NCBI GenBank assembly: GCA_028023455.1 | Contig: JAQFVV010012397.1 | Location: 1,892,501-1,956,500, forward strand | Direction: 5' to 3' | From: Epiperipatus broadwayi | Taxonomy: Eukaryota; Onychophora; Udeonychophora; Euonychophora; Peripatidae | DNA length: 64,000 nt | Part shown: piece by piece, positions 11,401 to 23,149 of the stretch | How the letters are laid out: every line of letters starts with the position of its first letter | Position numbering within the stretch: the stretch's first letter is position 1 | Notes under the pieces: model-generated | Database searches by the model: none | Told to the model about the DNA's origin: nothing | The model's input: only the letters and a program-made list of their open reading frames with translations | Position numbers and translations under genes: made by a program

Positions 11401-12270
11401 TCATTCACCCAAGTCATAGTCCAATTTGGGATTCATAGAAGAAAAGGTTACCATAATATAAGTGAATACCTGTTTTATTGTTTTTTCATCTTTATAAGAA
11501 ATTTTAGAACAGTTTTCACTCAAGAATAATTGAGAGTATCTATCGGTCCAGTTATAGAAATGGCTGCCATTATAAATAGGCAAAAACTAGGTTAAATAAT
11601 TCTAGGAATCATTAGAACAACATAAAATCTTGGAAAATAATTTTAAATCAAACCAAATAATTTTAAAAAGAATAGAGACACTAGAAATCCAATTTTTTGG
11701 TTTTAACAGAGAAATCATTTGGACATCAAGGCTCATAAGAAATGTGGAAAATAAAATGTTAACAAAGATGGTTTTAAGAATTTCATCATTGCATCAGATA
11801 TTAAAAATGTGAAACAAGTTTCTATGACTGCAAACCAGTCTCAGAGAAGACAGAAAATAACTTAGGGATTATTATATATATAAAATTAATCGTAAAACTA
11901 AGAAAAAAAAGAAATTCCAGTGTTAAATTGTTCATAGAAAAAAAAATAAGATATCGTGGTGTTGAACCAGAAGTTGCAAAATGTGGCTAAACAGTGCAGA
12001 TCAGAAAATTATTTTAAATTTTAATTTGATCTCAATTTTAGAATTGAACATTATAGATTATGACTTGAGCTATCTCCTTGCACAAAAATCAGGTTTTTCC
12101 GATGATCAGAACAGAAGTTATTAGCCCACTTCCAGTGGATTGGGGGGGGGGCTCAAAAAATAAAAATAAAATTTTTTTCAAATCAACACAGAATTACAAC
12201 AAAGTGATTCATGAGCAAAAAAGTAATGATTCAAAGACAAAAATAGTACAAATGATGTTTTAGACTTAAA
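11401..12270. other. Interior segment of unknown origin within the LINE relic
   Basis: Short frames occur on both strands (minus 11583-11401 with NGSHFYNWTDRYSQLF; plus 11630-11812; plus 12078-12263 crossing a G9 run at about 12140). The minus peptide weakly recalls retroelement gag sequences. It may be an insertion that splits the LINE ORF1 region. No motif is decisive. Confidence 0.2.
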
Positions 12271-13837
12271 CAGAGACATTGAAGCTGCAAATTATTCATC
12301 CTCTTTCAAGCAATAATTATTGAGAATATTCCAAAGTTTAATAACAAACTTTCAGATTATACAACTGAATCCTTGATTATTAAGCAAGACCTAAAATGCA
12401 CCCAAAGAAAGCAGAACCCAATTAGTATCAACAAATAAAAATCACTGTGAACCCTGAAGGACTTTATAGTTGTTGAACAGGTATTGTGAACATTTGCAGA
12501 CATAGGAGGTTGAAAATGATTACAAGCAGATTTTCAGCTCCATTGACCTCAGTATACAAGATGATATGGACAAATGATTTGTTCTCATGATATGCATATA
12601 AATCTGGCTTGATTTCAAGACTACAATAAATCAAAGGTTGTATTGGTGGAATGTGAGTTGCACTCCTTTTTTTTTCAGGTGTGGTGATGATGATCATGAG
12701 TGGGTTCATTCATTTGTGATGGCAGTTGGCGATCATTGTCTAGCCTGGCAATACTCACCAGGTGAGTGAAAGTCACTACCTTCACTTGGACATCACCCTG
12801 AGGGGTTACTACAGCCCCTGATGGATTATTTGTTAGGTCAGTGTTGATTCGCACTCACTATTATTAGATTTCAAGTGTTAACTGTAGACTTAGAGCATTT
12901 GTAAGGCAGTTGGTCTGCTTTGGGCCACTGCCAATTTTTGTAACATTGATGGAGTTTTGATGTAATATTATGTGAGCATAAGTCTGCACTCCTCATTTCT
13001 CCCTCAGGGGTGTCTGGTAGGGGTCAGTCTATGGTGTAGACTGTTAAAAATTGTTGCTGCTAACCTGAAAACCTGCTGGGAGGATACCTGGTCAAAGTTT
13101 CTGTACCATTTTTCTTTTTGATGGGCTGCAACCCCTCCTTGATGGGTTGGTTTTGGGTAGTGCAGATCTGTGCTCATTATTCGTTATGTTTTCCCATGCT
13201 GGTCTTTCAATTTTGCGGAGGTAGACCAAATTTGATCTCTGTGCATTTGGACTGTTAGATTGGAAGATAGAGATATCCAGAATGGTCTTTGCATGGCTTG
13301 GCTGTAGGTTGAGGGTTTGTTGTCCTGTGGACTTGGGCCTTGGACCTCATTGCCTGTTGTGGAGGTTGGTGCAATGCTGAACTTGTCCATCTATTCAGCT
13401 GAAGTTCGAATCTTCACTTCGGGGCCCCAGGGATGGGGTAATTGGGCTATGGATAACTTCTTGGTTGTTGGGCCATGTATAGATACACATTGGACAAGAA
13501 TATAGTAATCCTTTTGTGAATGTAATTGTTGTCTGGAGTGTGTCCTTTTGTAAACAAGATTAATAATTGTTTGGTTTTTTTGTACATTGAATGCTTTGTA
13601 ATCTCATCGGGTAATAAGACATGGAAGTCTTCTATGTAATATTTAACAATAAAGGTTGCTTTGAAAGATAAAAAAAGTAATTTTTTTTACCTTTTTGACA
13701 AAAAAAGTCCTTTGTGTATATCTTTTTTCTTTCTTATTTCTTGATGAGTTATGTTCCATTCAAGATTTTGTACTTTTTGCTGACTTTTTGATAGCACTAA
13801 TAAAATATCTCCTTCTCCAGTTGACTAAGTGTAGGAA

Positions 13838-13996
<159 letters not shown>

Positions 13997-14109
13997 CATC
14001 ATCATAAAAAATAAAATAATTAAGCTTGTTTTGAGCTAGTAGCAGGCTCTTTATATATTACATATTGGTAATACAAGCTATATAGGTCATGTGATATATG
14101 ACTTATTTT

Positions 14110-14112
14110 TAC

Positions 14113-14161
<49 letters not shown>

Positions 14162-14163
14162 TA
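14110..14163. repeat. (ATT)n microsatellite
   Basis: A second ATT run, directly abutting the first copy of the 193-bp duplication. Confidence 0.95.
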
Positions 14164-14165
14164 TT

Positions 14166-14358
14166 AAATATCAGTCTTTTACAGCTACTGTACATGTGCT
14201 TTAATGAGTGTTAAATAATAAATGACTACTTTTCAGTGCCCATACAAGACATAGTATTTAAGAAAGAATAAAATGAATCCACTTATTCTTTCCGAACCCA
14301 AATGTTTATATATGGGCAAATCTTAAGTACTGGCAAATAAAGCGTGAAGATAGATCAT
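14166..14358. repeat. 193-bp direct repeat, copy 1
   Basis: Matches 14507-14699 at a constant offset of 341 bases, with only a handful of substitutions and no indel that I can see. It starts AAATATCAG and ends GATAGATCAT. It contains AAAATGAATCCACTTATTCT, also recognisable in diverged form near 60970. Confidence 0.9.
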
Positions 14359-14506
14359 TCACTTTAAATTACAGTTCGCATTGTCTGACTTAATGACATT
14401 GACAAAATTACTTAGAATTTACTTAAATGTCACTTTCAAATGAAACTCAAACATATGTAAACAAGCATCTATTTTTATAGCACGATGTTTATAATTGTAA
14501 TTCACT

Positions 14507-14699
14507 AAATATCAGCCTTTTACAGCTACTGTACATGCGCTTTAATGAGTGTTAAATAATAAATGAATACTTTTCAGTGCCCATACAAGATATAGCATTT
14601 AAGAAAGAATAAAATGAATCCACTTATTCTTTCCAAACCCAAATATTTATATATGGGCAAATCTTAAGTACTGGCAAATAAAGCGTGAGGATAGATCAT
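14507..14699. repeat. 193-bp direct repeat, copy 2
   Basis: Second copy of the 14166-14358 unit. It runs straight into an ATC/ATT/GTT microsatellite (14696-14792). Copy 1 has an ATT run on its other side, so the unit appears bounded by triplet repeats. Confidence 0.9.
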
Positions 14700-14792
14700 C
14701 ATCATCATCATTATTATTATTATTATTATTATTGTTGTTGTTGTTGTTGTTGTTGTTATTATTGTTATTATTATTATTGTTATTGTTGTTGT
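14696..14792. repeat. Compound triplet microsatellite (ATC, ATT, GTT)
   Basis: ATC units pass into ATT, then GTT/ATT mixtures, immediately after the second 193-bp copy. Confidence 0.95.
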
Positions 14793-15328
14793 TTAAGTAT
14801 AGTTAAGAATGTTGTAAAATCCCTTATCATACTTGACTACAGGATAGTATAAATTAATTAATGATTTTATTAAAGAACCTGAGATGATTAATATTATACT
14901 AGATAAATAATCTAACATTATACTAGATAAATTATAAACTCTTTTATTTAAAACATAGATTATTTGTAATATTTTAAAGTTGTAATAATAGTATAGATTT
15001 ACATTACTATTTGAATAGAAGGTGGGATAGTGTTCTTATGCTGTTGTGATTATATCCTTAAGGAAATGTGCTCAATGTAGTCTAATAAATATAACTTTCA
15101 CCAAATGTCTAATGATTATTATAAGTATATTATTTACATATTTATTTATTTGCTCGAACCATATATATTCTTTTATTATTAATTTGAGCTAGTCTAATGA
15201 TAAAAATTATCTTAGGATATTATTAATACTTATTTCTACTATATTAAGAGCAGGGTTAAAGCAGAGTGTTTATTATGTATATCTTAATTGATCGGATGGT
15301 GAGAGTACAATATATATATATATGTATT

Positions 15329-15341
15329 AAACCAGATATAT

Positions 15342-15387
<46 letters not shown>

Positions 15388-15400
15388 GACCTTCTGGTTT
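15329..15400. repeat. Imperfect hairpin around (TA)n
   Basis: AAACCAGA...TCACA at the left pairs with TGTGA...TCTGGTTT at the right, with a three- to four-base bulge. The loop is (AT)n. It has the same layout as the hairpins at 10621 and 32300. Confidence 0.7.
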
Positions 15401-15801
15401 GGCACCAGAAATAGTCATTGTAGTAGTGTGGTAGTATATCAGTAATATCTGATATAATCCTCTTTAAAAAAAATGAAATAACATGAAATTTTTAAAAAAA
15501 AAATTATTTTGACTTAAAACTATAATTAACAATAAGTGTAGGTATAATTAAAAGATTTCTTAAATGTTTAGTATCTTGTTTTTGGGGTATAATCAGTGAT
15601 AGAATAGGGGGTGGCTTGTTATATGCATAATCAGTACAGTTTAAGTTCACATGATCACTATCTCATACTAGCACAATAATTGTTATTAAACAATTCAAAA
15701 CAAAACAACACTCTCCATATAGTAGTGCCATCTTGTGCTAACAAGAGCAATCAATGGATGCCAGAAGGCTTGTGCATAAAATCCCTATCTAGTGCCTACT
15801 C

Positions 15802-15860
15802 ATCCAATATCCCCAGACTAGTTTCTGGCTTGTGGCCTTCATCAGTGAGGAGCCTTGGAT
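15802..15860 (-). ncRNA. Hammerhead ribozyme motif (type I), family A
   Basis: In 5'-3' order on minus: helix Ib ATCCAA, loop GGC, helix Ia TCCTCA, core CTGATGA, stem II block with GGC/GCC (outer pair A-A mismatched), GAA, stem III A-C...G-T with a two-base loop, C17 of the GTC triplet, then helix Ia TGGGGA, loop TA, helix Ib TTGGAT. All conserved core bases are present. Predicted self-cleavage is after GTC. Confidence 0.8.
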
Positions 15861-16157
15861 CTGAGAGCACTGCACCTAGATCTTAGGATCTAATGCAACC
15901 CTCCAGCACCCACCTTTTAACTCTATTTAACTACAAAACTATGAGAATGAAATTGAAAACACTATTAATATTTTCAATCCAAGCTCAATAGCTTATATTG
16001 AGTTCAGACCCATATGACTATATAAGCTATTGAGCTTGGATTGAAAATATTAATAGTGTTTTCAATTTCATTCTCATAGTTTTGTAGTTAAATAGAGTTA
16101 AAAGGTGGGTGCTGGGGGGTTGCATTAGATCCTAAGATCTAGGTGCAGTGCTCTCAG

Positions 16158-16216
16158 ATCCAAGGCTCCTCACTGATGAAGGCCACAAGCCAGAAACTAG
16201 TCTGGGGATATTGGAT
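16158..16216 (+). ncRNA. Hammerhead ribozyme motif (type I), family A
   Basis: Mirror copy of the motif at 15802-15860. ATCCAA 16158-16163 pairs with TTGGAT 16211-16216. TCCTCA 16167-16172 pairs with TGGGGA 16203-16208. CTGATGA is at 16173-16179 and GAAAC at 16193-16197. The GTC triplet ends at 16202, so predicted cleavage is 16202/16203. Confidence 0.8.
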
Positions 16217-16339
16217 GAGTAGGCACTAGATAGGGATTTTATGCACAAGCCTTCTGGCATCCATTGATTGCTCTTGTTAGCACAAGATGGCACTACTATA
16301 TGGAGAGTGTTGTTTTGTTTTGAATTGTTTTACAGTTTA

Positions 16340-18020
16340 AGTTGTTGCTTACTTGTTTTATTTGCTCATAAAGCAGTTCTCAGTTTTGTTAGAATGATTT
16401 TCTAGTCCATTTGTTTTGTACATTTTAATTTATAGCATAAACAGTAAAATATGTTTCATTCATCATCATTCACATTGTCATTTCAGTCATATCAGTGTAA
16501 TACCTATAGCATATTACTACTGAATATTCATGCATTATACTACTTCATTTTTTATTCATATGTTTCATTAAACCATTAAATATCCCACATCCCATTCAAA
16601 TATTTAATTATATCAACAATAGTATTAAAAACTGACTTAATTACATTTTAAATAAATCAATGAATTATAGATTGGGGAATTATTTAATGACAAATACTGT
16701 AAAATATTTTATTTATTAAAACAATTGTCATCAGTTTTATTCTACTGCTTTAAAATAATATTTAATTATTAGTTCAACATATTTTTTTTTACATTTATTT
16801 AAAAGATGAAATAATTTTTTTTTCATCTCTATTTTTTTTTTACTGTCTCAAGTTTTTGCATAATTAAGTAGGTTTGCAAGTGGGAGGAGTGATTGACAAT
16901 CTTTTTCTGATGATGTTAACATTATCGTAAACAATTGGAAGAGAACAAGGTGATGTAATGATTATTAAAAAAAATTATAGAAAGGAATACTTATTATTTT
17001 AAGAGGGCAGAGTCAATTATTAGTACTTAAGGCAGAGTCGATTATTATTACTTAGAAGAGGGCAGTCAATTGTTAAAACTTTTACGAGGGCAATTATAGC
17101 TAATTAAGGACAGCTATAACTAACTTTACTTAGCAAAGTTTAATTGTGCAATTATTTTTCATCTTCCAGAGTTTGAGTTGAAAATTTAATTATATTATTT
17201 GTTTATGAAATGTGTACTTAAGACCACTAAAAGATATGTCAGTTTTGCTCCAGCTGATTGTTTAGATTTCCCAATGTTATGCTAAAGTACATGTAAGTGT
17301 TATATTCTATTATTCAAGATAAATTATTATTATTTAAGAAATGGGAATGCTTGATAGAACTGTAAAATTATTTTTTTTAAATTTAAACTCAACAAGAATG
17401 GATTAAAGAATGTTTGTTTATTTTATAACAATTAATTTTTTAAGTTTTAATGATAATATGAAGGGAATAACTGTAACGTGCATCATTCATATATGGGAAA
17501 GATGTGAACTGTCATTGAACGTTTTCAGAACTTTAATAAACAAATTTCATGCTAAATATAAAAGAAAACTCAAAATTTAAAATATACACAAGAAATATGT
17601 AATTTTATTGTCATATGTATTAGAATAGCGGCATAATTATTTCTATTTTTACCTTTGGAAAAGAAAATATATAAGATTAAATATGTCATTAAATGTACTT
17701 TAATAATTATTTGTTCTTCTAGACTAGTAGGAGAAATGAAATTATAAATGGAAAAAGTTATGTGACATTGCTGTATTAATATTACCAATGAGTTTATCTA
17801 AATAAATATTATTAATTGAATAACTACGTATATTTTTGAATGGCTTTATGATTGTGAAATCAAATGTTAAATATATCCTAGGAATAAAGTACAAACTTCT
17901 ATTTTACTTGCGTTATGAAATATATTGTTTAATTAAGGAAATTCATTATTTACAATGTTAATAGCAATTCATTAGTTGATAACTAAAAACATTGAATATG
18001 CTCTTATGGATTCAACAAAA
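16340..18020. other. AT-rich non-coding DNA
   Basis: No gene or clear repeat. A short degenerate reiteration of AGAGGGCAGAGTCAATTATTA lies at 17000-17095. Otherwise I see nothing in it. Confidence 0.5.
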
Positions 18021-18042
18021 TATTATTTTGTTTCTCCTGCAG

Positions 18043-19445
18043 GAAATGTGTTGTTTGTTGTATCAATATTTATCCTTGTGTGTTTATTGTTTAATATCCT
18101 TATTATTCATTTGGAGACATGACACGGAAAGCCATGTAAAAACTTTTATAAACTTTTCATTTCGTTTGGAAGAAAAGGAAGAAAAAACGATGAGAACTTT
18201 ATTTTATTTAATAGTGTTTAGATAGTTAGTATTAGTTGAATGTGTTTATTATATGTATTATTATTATATTTGTTCTCCAAGAACATCTCATAAATACCAT
18301 AGTGAAAGAACACATTATGCTGGTAATTTTTATATTATTGTTATTATTTATAATATGAAATTTGGTCGCTGTGGTAAAACCAATGGAAGAGTCCATTTAT
18401 AATTCAAAAGGGTGAATAATTATTTTAAAAAAAAGAGTTCATTATATTAAATTTTACCATATATATATTATATATTTTTTTTTATAAATTAGAATACCAT
18501 TATTTTCAATAATTATTTCATCTATAACATACAATTTTATTATTTATTTAAGTTCAATTTAACTACAGATTCATGCCCATATCAATGCATTATATTATAA
18601 AAAATTATTTGTCTTGCTTTGTCCATAGTAATTAGTATTTTATTCTCCAACTGTTCTTTGAACATTACCTCCTAAATATTGTCAGATATGAGATATTTAT
18701 TCTTTATTAATTCTAGCAGTAATAATTAATATTTTAACAGTAATTCTTTGCTTACTGTGATTTTAAATGGTCTGTATATCATATGCTTATACATGTGTGT
18801 GTCTATTATTAAACTTATTTATAATTATATGTAATTGCAAGTAAAAATGATTTTAAATCAATCGGATTCGGAAGGAAAAGATGATCAATCATTTTGAAGA
18901 ATTAGAAAGTTATTTAAAAGAGAATTATTATTTTTTTGTTATGACTGAATGAAAAGTATTTTTATGGCTATATGTTATATAGTTCACAATGTTTTATCAT
19001 ATTTTATGGGATTGAGTCAGTGTATTTGTTAGTTGAATATTTAATATGGGTAGTTTGCCCAGTGCAGTGTAGTGTAGTATATGGAATTGAATATTCCTTT
19101 TCTTATTCATGTATTGTAGTATTTTGATAGGAGTGGATTGAATCCTCCTTTTATATTTGATATGATGAAGTAAATGTGTATGAAGCTAGAGATGTTATCT
19201 TCCTAATTTTCATTTGGTGATGAGTTATTCCACCAGTTATTTAGTCTTAAAGATAGACTTTGAAGTTATTGTTGTATTTACCTGTTTTGAATTATAGAAA
19301 TCTTTTATCCCATGTGTATATTGGATGTTTTCCAGCTTATGCTATAGCCTAGTGTTTGATAGTTTATGGATAAAAAGAAGAATAAAAGGAAAGTATAGTG
19401 TCTTATAAAACAGCTGTATTGTTGTAATTAATAAATAAAGATTGA
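18043..19445 (+). CDS. Possible 3'-terminal exon with long 3'UTR
   Basis: A strong acceptor, TTTTGTTTCTCCTGCAG, ends at 18042. Directly after it two frames are usable. Phase 2 gives 25 codons that spell one hydrophobic segment (NVLFVVSIFILVCLLFN, then ILIIHLET) and TGA at 18120, as in a tail-anchored or single-pass membrane protein. Phase 0 is open for 60 codons to TAG at 18225. The next 1.2 kb is T/G-rich and free of obvious repeats, and ends in AATAAATAAA (19430-19439) followed by a T-rich stretch, which looks like a 3'UTR and poly(A) site. No upstream exon is identified, so this is a candidate only. Confidence 0.3.
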
Positions 19446-19469
19446 TTGATCTTTGCTTTCATCCGTATT

Positions 19470-20860
19470 ATGATTATATTGAAACATCATAAGCAAACCG
19501 ATTAGATTGATTAACATTATTTATTTATTTTCTTTGACACATAGCATAATTCAGATTCATGCACAAATTGTTAATTTTGAGATATAAAAAAAATCATTAT
19601 TAATGTATAACTTTACTTATCATTTAAAAACATTTGTAGTAATCATTTAAGCTTCATCTCATTGATTTTTATCATTTAATCATAATTTGCATAAATAATC
19701 AAGCAAAGATAGGACATAGTTAATGAATACAAGGATTTACTTTATTTTGGCAAAGCAGAACCTAGTTATTCAATAGAATACTTTACTTCAAAATTACAAA
19801 GAAAAATGCATTTAATTAATAGAAGTATTTATTTTCTTTGGTAAGATAGTCCAATATTATTCCTAGTTTAAATCCCTTATTTTAATTTTATTTAAGATAC
19901 TTTTAAAGTAACAATGCAAAATCTTAATTTGTTCAGTGTAATTAGAATATTAATCTATGTAAAGTCATATTTATTTTTGTATAAGTCTATCAGAAATCAC
20001 TGATAGCTAAAAAGCCATTTCTTTATAGCAAATGATAGGGACTTATTTAGTTCATTTAATGTTTCAAATAAAAATGTTTTACCAATCTATCAAAATGTTT
20101 TGATGAATGAAATATAGTAGATGTAAAAAGTTAACAAATCATGTTATATTATATCTTCTTGTATAATCTGTAATCAATTATATTATATCCCTTTGGAATT
20201 TGTGTTCATGCCAATAAAAGAAAAGTAAATGTTGATTTAACTATTTTCTATTTGATTAATAAATATTTTATTATCTAAATTTGTATTTAGAGTTTCTTCT
20301 TTAGCATTCATTCGTGTTTCACACTTCCACACATGCTTATACCTTTATTTTATTTAATGTAACATAATTGTATTTTATTTAATTATAATAAATCTCTAGA
20401 TATGATGATAATGATTTCCTTGATTCAAACACTATATGAGATGCCAATTACCTACTGATCATTTTTAAAAGGGTTTTGTTATTTAATTTTTGTTTAGATG
20501 ATGAATAGAAATCAAAATGTGCCCGATTTCTTTCATTATCTAACTGCAAGTATCTAATTAGGGTATTATTTGGTTTATAATATTATTTTTATAGTGTTAA
20601 ATAATAATTTGAGGTATAGAAATGTTAGATCAAGCCATACCATAAGTTAATTCCCTGAGATATTCAATATATAATTTAGATTAGATAATAAATTCATTTA
20701 TCCAGATTCGATTAGTGAGTAGTTAAAATTTAGTAGTGATAGGTTTAGTTTGAGTTTAGATCTAGTGAATTATACATTACAATTTCTAAAATATTATTTT
20801 TTTATTTTATTTTAGTTATTAGTTCAATTGTATAATATAGTAGAGGTTGTTCAGTGCATA
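19470..20860. other. AT-rich non-coding DNA
   Basis: No gene, clear repeat or RNA gene seen. Confidence 0.5.
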
Positions 20861-20866
20861 TGGATG

Positions 20867-21137
20867 ATGGGAGGAGGTGAAATATAGAGTATTATTAGTT
20901 AATTTTAGCTGGTAGAATTTTACCAATTTAATTTTTGTTTAGCAAAGAACTCGATAGATGTTTATTCCTATTAGTAATAATATTTTCTCTCACATCTAAT
21001 GTACATTGTACACCTCATACACCTCTGTATCACTCAACTGAGTTAGTTTAGGTGAAAGCTTTAATTAAGAGCCTCATGAATAGATTTAGGTAAAGTTAAA
21101 TAAATATTTTATTCTATGATCCATAGAATTGGCGCCC
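20867..21137 (+). mobile_element. Possible solo LTR flanked by PPT-like and PBS-like tracts
   Basis: A purine tract ATGGGAGGAGG (ends 20878) precedes TGAAATATAGAG. About 245 bp later, after an AATAAA (about 21101), the segment ends ...GATCCA and is followed by TTGGCGCCC (21129-21137), which resembles a tRNA primer-binding site. A PPT on the left and a PBS on the right of one LTR would fit a tandem element or a one-LTR circle insertion. The boundaries are inferred. Confidence 0.3.
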
Positions 21138-21139
21138 CC

Positions 21140-22730
21140 GGATAATTGTTAGTGTTGGTGATAGGTGTGAGCGGCTACAATATATATATATATATATATA
21201 AATGAAGAATGTATATACTAAGCTAAATTTTTTAATATTATGAATCATAATTATTCATTATAGGATCCATAATTCAAACGCATTCATTTAAATTTAAGTT
21301 TCATTTAAGAAGCTATAAATATGAGATGTTATAATAAGTTATGTAAAATAAATTAACATCGACAAACTCACTATATATATATAAACTCAGACTATATATA
21401 TAAACTCAGACGTCTGAGTTTATATATATATAAGTTCGTTTTAGATATATTACTAAAAAATTATATATAAACTTAGATTCTTTAATTCAAATTTAGCAAC
21501 TCGAATACCGTACGTAGAAGAAATTGTTCAAGTCATTGTTTATATATATGAGTGTAATATATATATATATGCTTATTAATTAACTATTAAGCGCATAGTA
21601 CAGTATATGTTTCTATAAACACTGGTTTATATTATCTCAAAAATTAAATATTAAATAAAAACAAATTGTTTTGTTCAAAACTTACACAAAAGAAATAAGG
21701 TGGTAATTATTAAAATATTACATTTCATGTTTCCTCTCTGCAAGCAAACAACAGCTTTCCAAGAATTAAACTCTTTTAATAGACAATTCTTATCATCTAC
21801 AATTCTTAATTCATAATCACGACTATAAATTATCTTTTTAAACAAAAGATAAATAATAATGACTGTTATATAATACATTTAGTAATTCTTTAATAATATA
21901 CTAAAATACTTGCCGATACTTTAAACATAAATAAATGAAAAAAGTTATAGATTTTACGTCCTATACATTATAAATTAATAAATTTAGTATCGATTCAAAA
22001 TTATATTATCTTATATATAAAACTTAATTATCTCTTTTATGAACATAGACTAAAATAAGATTTTTGATGAAACATTTTTCACTTTGAAGAATAATATAGC
22101 ATATAATTTAGAGCAAGGAACAATAAGAAAGTTTATTTTTTTTATTATAGTATATAATCATGTACTAAAGTGGGATAGTGTATTATTTACTGTAGCAGCA
22201 TTTAAAGCGTTCTATTATATAGGATTCATTAGATTAAGCATTTTTGCTTAGTGCCTAAAAAAATATAATTATTAAATTGTTTGTTTAGTAAATAATGTAT
22301 TCTTAAAGTTAACTTATAATCCTGATTTGAATCCTGAAGGTATCAGCAAGAAAAATATTTATTAAAAATCTTGACTACATTAATATGGCCCAATCAACCC
22401 CAATGTATTAATAATATAACCAGTTATTTGCTGGATATACTAAATGCTTTTATGAACCATAATGACAGGCTAATCAAAATCTTTTATTCAACTGACCAAA
22501 CTATCCTTTCCCTCCTCTTTTTTTTTTTTTACTATCTCTGATTGATATATATTTTATTGTTAGACTAAAATACCCCAGTCAGACAAAAAAATAAATAAAA
22601 ATTTAGAACATTATTAATGCCATCATGAAGTGATGAAATATAATTACCTGCAATTATTTATTTAATATATGCACTATTATATCAAATATAGTAAAACATC
22701 TTAAAGTATATATGTACAAACCACTATAGA
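21140..22730. other. AT-rich non-coding DNA
   Basis: Apart from (TA)n at 21180-21200 and the palindrome at 21393, nothing recognisable. The 67-codon minus frame at 21675-21878 is AT-rich and looks like chance. Confidence 0.45.
21393..21430. repeat. Perfect 38-bp palindrome
   Basis: 19-bp arms with no spacer, centred on GAC/GTC at 21411/21412 (AAACTCAGAC and its complement, flanked by TA repeats). A third partial copy, TATATAAACTCAGA, lies just upstream at 21379-21392. Confidence 0.95.
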
Positions 22731-22732
22731 TC

Positions 22733-22792
22733 ATAGTGTAGCAGTTAGCACATCTTCCTGTCATATCTATGAATGAGGTTCAAATCAGATTC
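22733..22792 (+). repeat. tRNA-like SINE fragment
   Basis: TAGTGTAGCAGTTAGCACAT has the form of a Pol III A box in tRNA-derived SINEs, and GGTTCAAATC 30 bases later that of a B box. The cloverleaf is not intact. A diverged minus-strand relative may lie at 56470-56535 (CTGTCATATCTAT in both). Confidence 0.45.
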
Positions 22793-23149
22793 CAAAGAAG
22801 CTTAGAAGTTAGATAGGTAGCCTAGGACTCAATAGCTAGTCATGCTGGTATTGCTTTAAAAACTGTTTTCTAATCAGTGATGTAACTAGAAAAATTGGGC
22901 CCGAAGGCTAAAATTTTGGGTTTTTCAAAATAATTTTACAATTTCTTATATAATATAACAATGACAATTTATAGTTCATAATTGTTTTCATGTGATTATA
23001 TTTTACTTGCCTTGCTATAGATTTTTAAGTTTATGGGTCTCTGGACTGCATTGTTCTGCAGGCATTGCTTTCTATTGTGACTTGCCAATGATCTAACTCT
23101 TTTTTAGCTAAGACTGCAACAAGATTGGAAAAACTCTAAAAATATTTAC

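Larger units (their letters stand above)
9700..13400 (-). pseudogene. LINE ORF1 and 5' region, decayed
   Basis: Upstream of the endonuclease on the same strand lies a broken ORF1-like region. Pieces from its N-terminal side: 13390-13184 (TYSQAMQRPF, then after a frame shift NLVYLRKIERPAWENITNNE); 11150-11040 (acidic, GNDNNNEPKFQMWTEEDVK); and 10984-10775 (LYKFPKDLLYNEIAE, then IGDHPNSRYIAIDFFNEK), which fits an RNA-binding (RRM-like) fold of L1/Tx1 ORF1 proteins. Lys-rich tail pieces lie at 10200-9850. The 11.3-12.7 kb part does not read as ORF1 and may hold an insertion. The 5' end of the element may be near 13670. Frame breaks are frequent. Confidence 0.55.
15688..16330. repeat. Large palindrome of two family A repeats (311-bp arms)
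   Basis: Arms 15688-15998 and 16020-16330 are inverted copies with a 21-base spacer, and I see almost no mismatches. Each arm is a partial family A unit: TCCATATAGTAGTGCC head, hammerhead block, then the TCTCAGATCC and CAACCCTCCAGCA-type body. The near identity means it formed, or was gene-converted, recently. Family A tail sequence (CACATGATCACTATCTC) also lies just outside at 15648-15690. The 68-codon open frame across the left arm is not a gene. Confidence 0.95.

Noticed and set aside
12078-12263. 61-codon plus frame
   Set aside because: Depends on a G homopolymer, with no similarity to a known domain; probably chance within the LINE relic.
15680-15886. 68-codon plus frame
   Set aside because: Lies in the antisense of a family A hammerhead repeat; frames of this kind recur with the repeat.
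17000-17095. AGAGGGCAGAGTCAATTATTA reiteration as a satellite
   Set aside because: Only three short, degenerate copies; too little to call.
22875-23100. hAT or MITE end (CAGTGATGTAACTAGAA)
   Set aside because: It has the form of a transposon end, but no partner terminal repeat or duplication was found.
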